In this document: positions 16,307-24,964 of the stretch, in pieces
Layout: each line of letters starts with the position of its first letter
Position numbering within the stretch: the stretch's first letter is position 1
From: Streptomyces roseus
GTDB lineage: Bacteria > Actinomycetota > Actinomycetes > Streptomycetales > Streptomycetaceae
Length of the DNA: 62,703 nt
Direction of reading: 5' to 3'
Assembly: GCF_001044425.1 (NCBI RefSeq)
Contig: NZ_LFML01000068.1
Span: 53,756 to 116,458, forward strand
The notes under the pieces: generated by a model
Database searches by the model: none
Told to the model about the DNA's origin: nothing
The model's input: only the letters and a program-made list of their open reading frames with translations
Translations under genes and position numbers: made by a program

Positions 16307-18277
16307 ATGACGAAGCCCTCCCTCCCCGACCTGCTGCACGCCGCCGTCTCCGCCGTCGGCGGTACGGAGCGGCCCGGCCAGGTGGCCATGGCCGAAGCCG
16401 TCGCCGAAGCGATCGACGACAACACGCACCGGCTGATCCAGGCCGGTACCGGCACCGGAAAGTCCCTCGGCTACCTGGTGCCGGCCCTCGCGCACGGCGA
16501 GCGCGTGGTCGTGGCCACCGCCACCCTCGCCCTCCAGCGGCAGCTGGTCGAGCGCGATCTGCCCCGGACCGTGGACGCGCTGCATCCGCAGCTCCGCCGC
16601 CGCCCGCAGTTCGCCATGCTCAAGGGCCGCTCCAACTACCTGTGCCTGCACCGGCTGCACGAGGGCGCGCCGCAGGACGAGGAGGAGGGCCTCTTCGACC
16701 AGTTCGAGGCGGCCGCTCCCACCAGCAAGCTCGGCCAGGACCTGCTGCGACTGCGCGACTGGTCAGACGAGACGGAGACGGGTGACCGGGACGATCTGAC
16801 CCCCGGCGTCTCCGACAAGGCCTGGGCGCAGATCTCCGTCTCCTCCCGGGAGTGCCTCGGGGCGACGAAGTGCGCATACGGAGCCGAGTGCTTCGCAGAG
16901 GCCGCCCGCGAGCGGGCCAAGCTGGCCGACGTGGTCGTCACCAACCACGCCCTGCTGGCCATCGACGCCATCGAGGGCGCCCCGGTGCTTCCGCAGCACG
17001 AGGTGCTGATCGTGGACGAGGCGCACGAGCTGGTCTCCCGGGTGACCGGCGTCGCCACCGGCGAGCTCACCCCAGGCCAGGTCAACCGCGCCGTGAAGCG
17101 CGCGGCCAAGCTGGTCGACGAGAAGACCGCGGACTCGCTCCAGACCGCATCCGAGTCGTTCGAGCGGGTCATGGAGCTGGCCCTGCCAGGCCGGCTGGAG
17201 CAGCTCCCCGAGGACCTCGGGTACGCGCTGGCGGCCCTGCGGGACGCCGCGCGCAATGTCATCTCGGCGATGGGCGCGACCCGCGACAAGTCCGTCCACG
17301 ACGAGGACGCCGTCCGCAAGCAGGCCCTGGCCGCGGTGGAGAGCGTCCACGGCGTGGCCGAGCGGATCCTGCTCGGCTCCGAGTACGACGTGCTCTGGTA
17401 CGAGCGGCACGACCGCTTCGGAGCCACCCTGCGCGTTGCCCCGCTGTCGGTGTCCGGCCTCCTGCGCGAGAAGCTGTTCGAGGACCGCTCGGTGGTCCTG
17501 ACCTCGGCGACCCTCAAGCTGGGCGGGGATTTCAACGGGGTCGCGGCCTCGCTGGGCCTGTCCGCGGAGGGGGTCGAGGGGGAGGACGCCCCGGTCTGGA
17601 AGGGCCTGGACGTCGGCTCGCCGTTCGACTATCCGAAGCAGGGCATCCTCTACGTCGCGAAGCACCTGGCCACGCCCGGTCGGGAGGGCACCCGCGGCGA
17701 CATGATGGACGAGCTCGCCGAGCTGATCGAGGCGGCCGGCGGGCGCACGCTCGGCCTGTTCTCCTCCATGCGGGGTGCGAAGGCGGCAGCCGAGGAGCTG
17801 CGCGGCCGCCTCGACCACCCGATCCTGCTCCAGGGCGAGGAGACGCTGGGCGAGCTGATCAAGGCGTTCGCGGCGGACCCGAAGACCTGCCTGTTCGGGA
17901 CGCTGTCGCTCTGGCAGGGCGTGGATGTGCCCGGCCCCAGCTGCCAGCTCGTGATCATGGACCGCATCCCGTTCCCGCGCCCGGACGATCCGCTGATGAG
18001 CGCCCGGCAGAAGTCGGTCGAGGAGCACGGCGGCAACGGCTTCATGGCCGTCGCGGCCACGCACGCGGCGCTGCTGATGGCCCAGGGTGCCGGCCGGCTC
18101 GTACGGGCCTCCGGCGACCGGGGCGTCGTCGCGGTCCTGGACCCCCGGCTGGCCACGGCCCGGTACGGGAGTTTCCTGCGGGCCACGCTGCCGGACTTCT
18201 GGTACACCACGGACCGCAATCAGGTCCGCCGGTCGCTGGCCGCCATCGACGCCGCCGCTCAGGCGGACGGCAAGTAG
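16307..18277 (+). CDS. DinG/XPD-type ATP-dependent DNA helicase
   Basis: 656 residues, superfamily 2 helicase. Walker A is AGTGTGKSLGYLVPAL near residue 45, the DEAH box is IVDEAHELVSR, and the late motifs are FGTLSLWQGVDVPGPSCQLVIMDRIPF and AQGAGRLVRASGDRGVVAVLDPRL. Four cysteines lie between motifs Ia and II (NYLCLH, SSRECLG, ATKCAYG, AECFAE), the positions used for the 4Fe-4S cluster of XPD/DinG helicases. This protein is therefore predicted to unwind DNA 5' to 3'. The start is ATG 16307, ten bases after TAGGGT (16291-16296), so the leader is nearly absent. Convergence with lexA suggests a repair role but no SOS box is seen before it. Confidence 0.9.
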   Translation: MTKPSLPDLLHAAVSAVGGTERPGQVAMAEAVAEAIDDNTHRLIQAGTGTGKSLGYLVPALAHGERVVVATATLALQRQLVERDLPRTVDALHPQLRRRPQFAMLKGRSNYLCLHRLHEGAPQDEEEGLFDQFEAAAPTSKLGQDLLRLRDWSDETETGDRDDLTPGVSDKAWAQISVSSRECLGATKCAYGAECFAEAARERAKLADVVVTNHALLAIDAIEGAPVLPQHEVLIVDEAHELVSRVTGVATGELTPGQVNRAVKRAAKLVDEKTADSLQTASESFERVMELALPGRLEQLPEDLGYALAALRDAARNVISAMGATRDKSVHDEDAVRKQALAAVESVHGVAERILLGSEYDVLWYERHDRFGATLRVAPLSVSGLLREKLFEDRSVVLTSATLKLGGDFNGVAASLGLSAEGVEGEDAPVWKGLDVGSPFDYPKQGILYVAKHLATPGREGTRGDMMDELAELIEAAGGRTLGLFSSMRGAKAAAEELRGRLDHPILLQGEETLGELIKAFAADPKTCLFGTLSLWQGVDVPGPSCQLVIMDRIPFPRPDDPLMSARQKSVEEHGGNGFMAVAATHAALLMAQGAGRLVRASGDRGVVAVLDPRLATARYGSFLRATLPDFWYTTDRNQVRRSLAAIDAAAQADGK

Positions 18278-18320
18278 TTGCGTCGGCCGCTCGCTGCGGC
18301 CGGCTGCGCGCAGAACAAAA

Positions 18321-18357
18321 CAACCCCCGGGACCGGCGCAGTGGGTCCCGGGGGTTG
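18321..18357. terminator. bidirectional terminator between helicase and lexA
   Basis: A perfect 14-bp stem CAACCCCCGGGACC / GGTCCCGGGGGTTG with a 9-base loop, 44 bases after the helicase stop and 20 bases beyond the lexA stop. Preceded by AACAAAA on the plus strand, giving a short U run for the lexA transcript. Confidence 0.85.
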
Positions 18358-18376
18358 GCTAGGAAGGGGCGCGGGG

Positions 18377-19168
18377 TCAGACGCGGCGCAGTACCGCGAC
18401 GACCTTGCCGAGGATGGTCGCCTCGTCGCCGGGGATGGGCTGGTAGGCGGCGTTGTGCGGGAGCAGCCAGACGTGGCCGTCCTCGCGCTTGAAGCGCTTG
18501 ACGGTGGCCTCGCCTTCGAGCATCGCGGCCACGATGTCGCCGTTCTCGGCGACCGGCTGGCGGCGGACCGTGACCCAGTCGCCGTCACAGATGGCGGCCT
18601 CGATCATCGAGTCGCCGACGACCTTCAGCACGAAGAGCTCACCGTCGCCGACGAGCTGGCGGGGGAGCGGGAACACGTCCTCCACCGACTCCTCGGCGAG
18701 GATCGGGCCGCCGGCCGCGATCCGACCGACCAGCGGCACGTACGAGGCGGCGGGCTTGCCGGTGGTGTCCGTCGGCTGCGAGCTGGGCTGGTCCGAGCCC
18801 CGGACCTCGTACGCCCGGGGGCGGTGCGGGTCGCGGCGCAGGAAGCCCTTGCGCTCCAGGGCCATCAGCTGGTGGGCCACCGACGACGTGCTGGACAGGC
18901 CGACCGCCTGGCCGATCTCCCGCATCGACGGCGGGTAGCCGCGCCGCTGCACCGAGTCGCGGATGACCTCGATGACCCGGCGCTGCCGGTCCGTGAGTCC
19001 GGAGCTGTCGGCGCGGATGCCCGGAGGTCGCCCTGGCAGCGAGCGCGCGGGGCGCGCGGGCTCCGTCTCCGGGTTCAGACTTGCGTCGTTCATGGCATGC
19101 ACCGGCTCGAGTCGGCTCTGGGAGCGGTTCTGGGCAGTGATGGTGGCACTGTCTGCGGTGGTGGTCAC
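18377..19168 (-). CDS. lexA: SOS repressor LexA
   Basis: 263 residues. The N-terminal winged-helix (LTDRQRRVIEVIRDSVQRRGYPPSMREIGQAVGLSS...) binds SOS boxes. The C-terminal S24 domain has the Ala152-Gly153 cleavage bond in GRIAAGGP and the catalytic pair S187 (VVGDSM) and K224 (TVKRF). RecA-induced self-cleavage releases the regulon. The GTG start at 19168 (VTTTADSATITAQNR...) matches the usual Streptomyces N-terminal extension; the frame is open further upstream but overlaps the promoter. An SOS box lies at 19234-19249, so autorepression is expected. Divergent nrdR shares the intergenic region. Confidence 0.96.
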   Translation of the reverse strand: MTTTADSATITAQNRSQSRLEPVHAMNDASLNPETEPARPARSLPGRPPGIRADSSGLTDRQRRVIEVIRDSVQRRGYPPSMREIGQAVGLSSTSSVAHQLMALERKGFLRRDPHRPRAYEVRGSDQPSSQPTDTTGKPAASYVPLVGRIAAGGPILAEESVEDVFPLPRQLVGDGELFVLKVVGDSMIEAAICDGDWVTVRRQPVAENGDIVAAMLEGEATVKRFKREDGHVWLLPHNAAYQPIPGDEATILGKVVAVLRRV

Positions 19169-19217
19169 GTCGGCGGCCCCTCTCGAAATGTTCTCCCTAG
19201 CTGGACAACGGTAGTTG

Positions 19218-19227
19218 CTTTCGAAAG
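19218..19227. repeat. 10-bp perfect palindrome in the lexA promoter
   Basis: CTTTCGAAAG, just downstream (in the lexA direction) of the SOS box. On the minus strand the lexA -10 candidate TACCGT follows it. It could be a second protein site or chance. Confidence 0.45.
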
Positions 19228-19233
19228 GTTGCG

Positions 19234-19249
19234 CCAAACACACGTTCGA
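19234..19249 (-). promoter_or_regulatory. SOS box (LexA operator) of lexA
   Basis: On the minus strand the sequence reads TCGAACGTGTGTTTGG. The actinobacterial SOS consensus is TCGAAC-N4-GTTCGA; the left half is perfect and the right half matches 4 of 6. It lies 66 bases upstream of the lexA start codon, over the presumed -35 region, as expected for autoregulation. Confidence 0.8.
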
Positions 19250-19459
19250 GTGAAAAATCGCGGATCGTCCGTGCTGGGCATATCAAGGGGTGTATAGACG
19301 ATCGGTCCGGCGAACGCGGGTTCGGTCCGGCGTCCGGTGATTACGGTACCCTTCCCGATCGGATCGCCGCCTTCCGGTCCCGCGCCCAGTGTGGCACCGG
19401 AAACGGCCTCGTCGGGGCACCGCGCGGGGCGACACGCGGAGCGAAGTAAATCCACCACA

Positions 19460-19475
19460 ACCCAAGATCTAGTGG
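19460..19475 (+). promoter_or_regulatory. NrdR box 1
   Basis: ACCCAAGATCTAGTGG. Against the NrdR consensus acaCwAtATaTwGtgt all core positions (C4, A6, A8, T9, T11, G13) agree. Together with box 2 it forms the tandem arrangement usual for NrdR operators. Confidence 0.75.
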
Positions 19476-19490
19476 TTGGATGAGCGCTGC

Positions 19491-19506
19491 CGCCCAGAAG
19501 TTGTGG
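19491..19506 (+). promoter_or_regulatory. NrdR box 2
   Basis: CGCCCAGAAGTTGTGG, weaker than box 1 but keeping C4, A6, A8, T11, G13, T14, G15 of the consensus. It starts 31 bases after box 1, three helical turns, which is the normal spacing of paired NrdR boxes. Confidence 0.65.
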
Positions 19507-19641
19507 TCCCCGGGTCCTCCGGGGTCCGTGGGATCGCATATGCTGGTGGCTGCTTCACGAGCCCCCGACCTGGACCCGTTCCGGTCGTTCAGGGGCGCCG
19601 CGAGGTGATCCAGTCGTGCCAAGAGGGAGGGTGAGGGAACC

Positions 19642-20154
19642 ATGCACTGCCCCTTCTGCAGGCACCCCGACAGCCGCGTAGTCGACAGCCGCACCACGGA
19701 CGACGGCACGTCGATCCGCCGGCGCCGTCAGTGCCCCGACTGCTCCCGTCGCTTCACGACGGTGGAGACGGCCTCGCTGATGGTGATCAAGCGCAGCGGG
19801 GTGACCGAACCCTTCAGCCGTACCAAGGTCATCTCCGGCGTGCGCAAGGCGTGCCAGGGACGGCCGGTCACCGAGGACGCCCTCGCCAAGCTCGGCCAGC
19901 GGGTCGAGGAGGCGCTGCGCGCCACCGGGAGCGCCGAGCTGACCACCCACGACGTGGGTCTGGCCATACTCGGCCCGTTGCAGGAGCTCGATCTGGTCGC
20001 GTACCTGCGGTTCGCGTCCGTTTACAAGGCGTTCGACACCCTCGAAGACTTCGAGACCGCCATCGCGGAACTCCGCGTGCCGCGGCCTCACCCCCAAGAG
20101 TGCGAGCCCGGTCGGACCCCCGCGGTCCCCGTGCCCGCCTCCGCCGCCGACTGA
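19642..20154 (+). CDS. nrdR: transcriptional repressor NrdR
   Basis: 170 residues. An N-terminal zinc ribbon (CPFCRHPDSRV ... CPDCSRRF) binds NrdR boxes. An ATP-cone domain (VIKRSGVTEPFSRTKVISGVRKACQ ... LDLVAYLRFASVYKAFDTLEDF) senses ATP/dATP. It represses ribonucleotide reductase genes when dATP is high. The start is ATG 19642 with GAGGG upstream. nrdJ follows after 132 bases, and two NrdR boxes precede the gene, so the nrdR-nrdJ unit is predicted to be autorepressed. Confidence 0.97.
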   Translation: MHCPFCRHPDSRVVDSRTTDDGTSIRRRRQCPDCSRRFTTVETASLMVIKRSGVTEPFSRTKVISGVRKACQGRPVTEDALAKLGQRVEEALRATGSAELTTHDVGLAILGPLQELDLVAYLRFASVYKAFDTLEDFETAIAELRVPRPHPQECEPGRTPAVPVPASAAD

Positions 20155-20286
20155 CCGGGCGGCCGCAGCGCGGTGCGGCCGCGGCCCGGGACGGTCAGGC
20201 GAGGAAACGTAGATACAAGACAGGCAGTGCCGCGGAATAACGCTGGCACTTTAGGGCGTTTTTGCCCGCATATGGGAGGAAGCGGC

Positions 20287-23175
20287 ATGACAGAGACGGC
20301 GAGCGGCTCGGCACGAGGTTCCCGGAACAAGGGGACCAAGACCGCCAAGAGCGGCCTGCGGATCGAGCGCATCCACACCACCCCCGGCGTGCACCCGTAC
20401 GACGAGGTGAGCTGGGAGCGCCGTGACGTCGTCATGACGAACTGGCGCGACGGCTCGGTGAACTTCGAGCAGCGCGGCGTCGAGTTCCCCGACTTCTGGT
20501 CGGTCAACGCGGTCAACATCGTCACCAGCAAGTACTTCCGCGGTGCGGTGGGCACCCCGCAGCGCGAGACCGGTCTCAAGCAGCTCATCGACCGCATCGT
20601 GAAGACCTACACGAAGGCCGGCGAGGAGTACGACTACTTCGCGTCCCCGGCCGACGCGGAGATCTTCGAGCACGAGCTGACCTACGCCCTCCTGCACCAG
20701 ATCTTCAGCTTCAACTCCCCGGTGTGGTTCAACGTCGGCACGCCCCAGCCGCAGCAGGTCTCCGCCTGTTTCATCCTTGCCGTCGACGACTCCATGGAGT
20801 CGATCCTCGACTGGTACAAGGAAGAGGGCATGATCTTCAAGGGCGGCTCCGGCGCCGGCCTGAACCTCTCCCGCATCCGCTCCTCCAAGGAGCTCCTCTC
20901 CTCCGGCGGCAACGCCTCCGGTCCGGTCTCCTTCATGCGCGGCGCCGACGCGTCCGCCGGAACGATCAAGTCGGGCGGCGCCACCCGCCGCGCGGCCAAG
21001 ATGGTCGTCCTGGACGTGGACCACCCGGACGTCGAGGACTTCATCGCCACCAAGGTGAAGGAAGAGGAGAAGATCCGCGCCCTGCGCGACGCGGGCTTCG
21101 ACATGGACCTGGGCGGTGACGACATCACGTCCGTCCAGTACCAGAACGCCAACAACTCCGTCCGTGTGAACGACGAGTTCATGACGGCCGTCGAGAACGG
21201 CACCGAGTTCGGCCTGCGCGCCCGCATGACCGGCGAGGTCATCGAGAAGGTCGACGCCAAGGCCCTCTTCCGCAAGCTGGCCGAGGCCGCGTGGGCCTGC
21301 GCCGACCCGGGCATCCAGTACGACGGTGTGATCAACAACTGGCACACCTGCCCCGAGTCCGGCCGCATCACCGCGTCCAACCCGTGCAGCGAGTACATGC
21401 ACCTGGACAACACGTCCTGCAACCTCGCCTCGCTGAACCTGATGAAGTTCCTCAACGACGACGGCAAGGGCAACCAGTCCTTCGACGCCGAGCGCTTCGC
21501 CAAGGTCGTCGAGCTCGTCATCACCGCGATGGACATCTCGATCTGCTTCGCGGACTTCCCGACGCAGAAGATCGGCGAGAACACCCGCGCCTTCCGCCAG
21601 CTCGGCATCGGCTACGCCAACCTGGGTGCCCTGCTGATGGCGACCGGCCACGCGTACGACTCGGACGGCGGCCGCACCCTCGCCGCGTCGATCACCTCGC
21701 TGATGACCGGCACCGCGTACAAGCGCTCCGCCGAGCTGGCCGCCATCGTCGGCCCGTACGACGGCTACGCCCGCAACGCCGAGGCGCACAAGCGCGTCAT
21801 GAAGCAGCACGCCGACGCCAACGCCGTCGCGCCGCGCACCGAGGACCTGGACAACTCGATCTGGGCCGCGGCCACCGAGGCCTGGCAGGACGTCCTGCGC
21901 CTCGGCGAGAAGAACGGCTTCCGCAACTCCCAGGCGTCCGTCCTCGCGCCGACCGGCACCATCGGTCTCGCGATGTCCTGCGACACCACCGGTGTCGAGC
22001 CGGACCTGGCCCTGGTCAAGTTCAAGAAGCTCGTCGGCGGCGGCTCGATGCAGATCGTCAACGGCACCGTCCCGCAGGCCCTGCGCCGCCTGGGCTACCA
22101 GGAGGAGCAGATCGAGGCGATCGTCGCCCACATCGCCGAGCACGGCGTGGTCGTCGACGCCCCCGGTCTGAAGACCGAGCACTACGAGGTCTTCGACTGC
22201 GCGATGGGCGAGCGCTCCATCTCCGCGATGGGCCACGTCCGCATGATGGCCGCGATCCAGCCCTGGATCTCCGGCGCGATCTCGAAGACGGTCAACATGC
22301 CGGAGACGGCGACCGTCGAGGAGATCGAGGAGATCTACTTCGAGGCGTGGAAGATGGGCGTCAAGGCGCTCGCGATCTACCGCGACAACTGCAAGGTCGG
22401 CCAGCCCCTCTCCGCGAAGAAGAAGGAAGAGGAGAAGGAGGAGGTCACCGCCAAGGCGGAGGACACCATCCGCGCGGCCGTCGAGAAGGTCATCGAGTAC
22501 CGCCCCGTCCGCAAGCGCCTCCCCAAGGGCCGCCCGGGCATCACCACCTCCTTCACGGTGGGCGGCGCCGAGGGCTACATGACCGCCAACTCCTACCCGG
22601 ACGACGGCCTGGGCGAGGTCTTCCTGAAGATGTCCAAGCAGGGCTCGACCCTCGCGGGCATGATGGACGCCTTCTCGATCGCCGTCTCGGTCGGTCTGCA
22701 GTACGGCGTCCCGCTGGAGACGTACGTCTCGAAGTTCACGAACATGCGCTTCGAGCCGGCCGGCATGACGGACGACCCGGACGTGCGGATGGCGCAGTCG
22801 ATCGTCGACTACATCTTCCGCCGCCTGGCGCTGGACTTCCTGCCCTTCGAGACCCGCTCGGCCCTCGGCATCCACACCGCCGAGGAGCGCCAGCGTCACC
22901 TGGACACCGGTTCGTACGAGCCGCTGGAGGAGGACCTCGACACGGAGTCCCTCGCCCAGTCGGCCCCGCTGGCCGCCGTCCCGGCGCCCCCCAAGCCGGT
23001 CGCGGTCGCCGGGGTCCAGGCCCCGAAGACGGCGCACTCCAGCGCCGAACTGGTCGAGATGCAGCTCGGCGTCTCCGCCGACGCCCCGCTCTGCTTCTCC
23101 TGCGGTACGAAGATGCAGCGCGCCGGCTCCTGCTACATCTGCGAGGGCTGCGGCTCCACCAGCGGCTGCAGCTGA
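20287..23175 (+). CDS. nrdJ: vitamin B12-dependent (class II) ribonucleoside-diphosphate reductase NrdJ
   Basis: 962 residues. Reduces ribonucleotides to deoxyribonucleotides with adenosylcobalamin as radical source. Sequence marks: FSFNSPVWFNVG, SACFILAVDDSMESI (first active-site Cys), GGSGAGLNLSRIRSS, NPCSEYMHLDNTSCNLASLNLMKF (N-x-C-x-E active-site loop), and LAPTGTIGLAMSCDTTG. The tail has a cysteine-rich segment (CFSCGTKM...CYICEGCGSTSGCS) that serves thiol exchange. GGGAGG upstream of ATG 20287 fixes the start. It is cotranscribed with nrdR. No cobalamin riboswitch is recognisable upstream, unlike the one known before the class I nrdABS operon of Streptomyces. Confidence 0.97.
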   Translation: MTETASGSARGSRNKGTKTAKSGLRIERIHTTPGVHPYDEVSWERRDVVMTNWRDGSVNFEQRGVEFPDFWSVNAVNIVTSKYFRGAVGTPQRETGLKQLIDRIVKTYTKAGEEYDYFASPADAEIFEHELTYALLHQIFSFNSPVWFNVGTPQPQQVSACFILAVDDSMESILDWYKEEGMIFKGGSGAGLNLSRIRSSKELLSSGGNASGPVSFMRGADASAGTIKSGGATRRAAKMVVLDVDHPDVEDFIATKVKEEEKIRALRDAGFDMDLGGDDITSVQYQNANNSVRVNDEFMTAVENGTEFGLRARMTGEVIEKVDAKALFRKLAEAAWACADPGIQYDGVINNWHTCPESGRITASNPCSEYMHLDNTSCNLASLNLMKFLNDDGKGNQSFDAERFAKVVELVITAMDISICFADFPTQKIGENTRAFRQLGIGYANLGALLMATGHAYDSDGGRTLAASITSLMTGTAYKRSAELAAIVGPYDGYARNAEAHKRVMKQHADANAVAPRTEDLDNSIWAAATEAWQDVLRLGEKNGFRNSQASVLAPTGTIGLAMSCDTTGVEPDLALVKFKKLVGGGSMQIVNGTVPQALRRLGYQEEQIEAIVAHIAEHGVVVDAPGLKTEHYEVFDCAMGERSISAMGHVRMMAAIQPWISGAISKTVNMPETATVEEIEEIYFEAWKMGVKALAIYRDNCKVGQPLSAKKKEEEKEEVTAKAEDTIRAAVEKVIEYRPVRKRLPKGRPGITTSFTVGGAEGYMTANSYPDDGLGEVFLKMSKQGSTLAGMMDAFSIAVSVGLQYGVPLETYVSKFTNMRFEPAGMTDDPDVRMAQSIVDYIFRRLALDFLPFETRSALGIHTAEERQRHLDTGSYEPLEEDLDTESLAQSAPLAAVPAPPKPVAVAGVQAPKTAHSSAELVEMQLGVSADAPLCFSCGTKMQRAGSCYICEGCGSTSGCS

Positions 23176-23207
23176 CACGGCTGAGCACCGCTCGCTGAGC
23201 GGCTGAC

Positions 23208-23244
23208 GAAGCGGGGACGGGCACGTCGTGCCGGTCCCCGCTTC
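23208..23244 (+). terminator. terminator of nrdR-nrdJ
   Basis: Long hairpin GAAGCGGGGACGGGCAC / GTGCCGGTCCCCGCTTC with a GTC loop and one mismatched step, 33 bases after the nrdJ stop. Confidence 0.8.
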
Positions 23245-23402
23245 GGCGTATCCCGACGGGAGCGACGACGCCGGCCGGTCCTGGCCGGGGCGGGGTTGGT
23301 GCGCGGGGTGGTCGAGGAGATCATGGTGCGGGCGGACGAGCGCCGCCGGGGATGTGCCGGGAGCCGGGACGGCGCCTGGGGCGGACGGGAGACGGGGGAG
23401 AC

Positions 23403-24254
23403 ATGTGGAGCGGTGAACTGCTGGATCTGGACGCCTATCTGGCGCGGATCGGATACGACGGACCGGTCGGGGAGGACGGGGAACTCCGGCCGGACCTCGC
23501 GACGTTGTACGCAGTGCACCGGGCCCACACCGGTGCCATCGCCTTCGAGAACCTGGACGTGCTGCTCGGCCGCCCCGTCGAGCTGGACGTCAAGGCTCTG
23601 GAGGAGAAGCTCGTGCACGGCCGCCGCGGCGGCTACTGCTACGAGCAGAACTCGCTGCTGGCCGCTGCTCTGGAGCGGATCGGCTTCGAGGTCTCCGGGC
23701 GCGGCGCCCGCAACCGCACCCGGGGGGACACCCTGCTCGCGGTGACGCACGCCGTCCTCGTCGTCACCGTCGAGGGTGAACCCTGGCTGTGCGACGCCGG
23801 GTTCGGGCACCAGGGGCCGCGCGAGCCCGTCCCGCTGGCGCGGCCCGGTGCCGAAGTGATGCAGGGGGAGTGGACGTACGCCGTCCGCGAGGAGGAAGAG
23901 GGCATCCTCGCGCTGTCCATCCTGCGCGAGGGCGCCTGGCGGGACCTGTACGCGTTCTCCCCGCAGCGCTACCACCCCGTCGACTACGTCCTGCTGAACC
24001 ACTACAGCTCCACCCACCCCCGCTCCGTCTTCGTCGGGCGGGTGATCGTCCAGCACCCGGGCGACTCCGTCCGCCACCCCGTCCGCCGGGCGCTCGTGGG
24101 GCGGGAGCTCACCCGTCTCCACGCCGACGGGCGGGTCGAGCGGCGCTCCGCCGACCCCGGTGAGCTCCTCGCGCTGCTCGACCGGGAGTTCGGGCTTCGG
24201 CTGTCCGGGCGGGATGCGGAGGAACTGGTGCGGATCAACCGCGCTGGGGACTGA
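23403..24254 (+). CDS. arylamine N-acetyltransferase (NAT)
   Basis: 283 residues. Transfers acetyl from acetyl-CoA to aryl amines or hydrazines; related enzymes also close ansamycin polyketides. The Cys-His-Asp triad is C79 (GRRGGYCYEQN), H116 (VTHAVLVV) and D131 (LCDAGFG). The N-terminal LDLDAYLARIGYDG and AFENLDVLLGR are typical. ATG 23403 has GGGGGAG just upstream; the frame is open to 23352 but that part is not NAT-like. No polyketide genes are nearby, so a general xenobiotic role is more likely than amide synthase. Confidence 0.92.
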   Translation: MWSGELLDLDAYLARIGYDGPVGEDGELRPDLATLYAVHRAHTGAIAFENLDVLLGRPVELDVKALEEKLVHGRRGGYCYEQNSLLAAALERIGFEVSGRGARNRTRGDTLLAVTHAVLVVTVEGEPWLCDAGFGHQGPREPVPLARPGAEVMQGEWTYAVREEEEGILALSILREGAWRDLYAFSPQRYHPVDYVLLNHYSSTHPRSVFVGRVIVQHPGDSVRHPVRRALVGRELTRLHADGRVERRSADPGELLALLDREFGLRLSGRDAEELVRINRAGD

Positions 24255-24274
24255 CCGGGGCCGCGCCGGGCCCG

Positions 24275-24280
24275 TACGAT
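24275..24280 (+). promoter_or_regulatory. -10 element of a predicted leaderless transcript
   Basis: TACGAT, six bases before GTG 24287 of the DUF4937 gene; no ribosome binding site intervenes. Confidence 0.45.
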
Positions 24281-24286
24281 GGCGCG

Positions 24287-24892
24287 GTGCTGGTCAAGTG
24301 GATTCGCTGCACGGTGACGGACCGACGCGGGTTCGAGCGTGGGCAGCGCAAATGGGCGGGGCTGCCTGGCGAGCCGGGATTCCGGGGACAGGGCGGCGGA
24401 TGGAGCCGGGGGCGGCAGGGGGTCGCGCATGTCTTCGCGTTCTGGGAGAGCCGTTCGTTCTACGACTCGTTCATGGCCCGCTCGCACGACCGGCTGGCCG
24501 CGTCCCAGACCGGGACCTACACGAACGCGCGGGTCACGCTCTTCGACCACCGCTTCGACGTGAAGACCGGCTTCGAGCCGCGCTTCACCGACGCGGACGT
24601 CGTGCGGGTCGCCCACACCCGGGTGCGGGAGGGGCGGGTGGACCACTTCGCCCTCATGCAGGAGAAGGTGTGGAATCCGGCCATGGCCGGCTCACCCGGA
24701 ATGATTCGGGGCCTGTTCGGGGAGGCGCCGGGCCGGGAGTTCCTGGTCCTGTCGATGTGGCATGCCGCCGCCGAGCACGGCAAGTACCGCCAGGAGCGGG
24801 TCGAGCGGCTCTCGCTGCGCGCCCAGACCGAGGCCGACGTGGAGGCCCTCACCGGAGACGTCGTCGACCTCGAACCCTCCTGGACGGTATGA
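24287..24892 (+). CDS. YdbC/DUF4937-family protein
   Basis: 201 residues with an N-terminal MLVKWIRCTVTDRRGFERGQRKWAGL segment and HVFAFWESRSFYDSFMARSHDRLA. It also has a repeated half, VRVAHTRVREGRVDHFALMQEKVWNPAM ... FLVLSMWHAAAEHGKY. Both halves have the ferredoxin-like alpha/beta character of ABM/DUF4937 proteins. The enzymatic activity, if any, is unknown. The GTG start sits at the predicted transcription start. It lies 32 bases after the NAT gene and 72 bases before a histidine phosphatase gene. Confidence 0.75.
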   Translation: MLVKWIRCTVTDRRGFERGQRKWAGLPGEPGFRGQGGGWSRGRQGVAHVFAFWESRSFYDSFMARSHDRLAASQTGTYTNARVTLFDHRFDVKTGFEPRFTDADVVRVAHTRVREGRVDHFALMQEKVWNPAMAGSPGMIRGLFGEAPGREFLVLSMWHAAAEHGKYRQERVERLSLRAQTEADVEALTGDVVDLEPSWTV

Positions 24893-24952
24893 CCGTACGA
24901 CGATCGGCGGGCCCACCGGCGAGCCCGGGTGCCCGGCCCGCCGGCCGCCGCA

Positions 24953-24958
24953 TAGGGT
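24953..24958 (+). promoter_or_regulatory. -10 element of a predicted leaderless transcript
   Basis: TAGGGT, six bases before ATG 24965 of the histidine phosphatase gene. The GGGG between them could also act as a weak ribosome binding site. Confidence 0.45.
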
Positions 24959-24964
24959 CGGGGG

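Noticed and set aside
20155..20286. Cobalamin riboswitch before nrdJ
   Set aside because: The 132-base gap shows no B12-box-like sequence or the required multi-stem structure.
20251..23178. 975-codon minus-strand frame opposite nrdJ
   Set aside because: Complete shadow of NrdJ.
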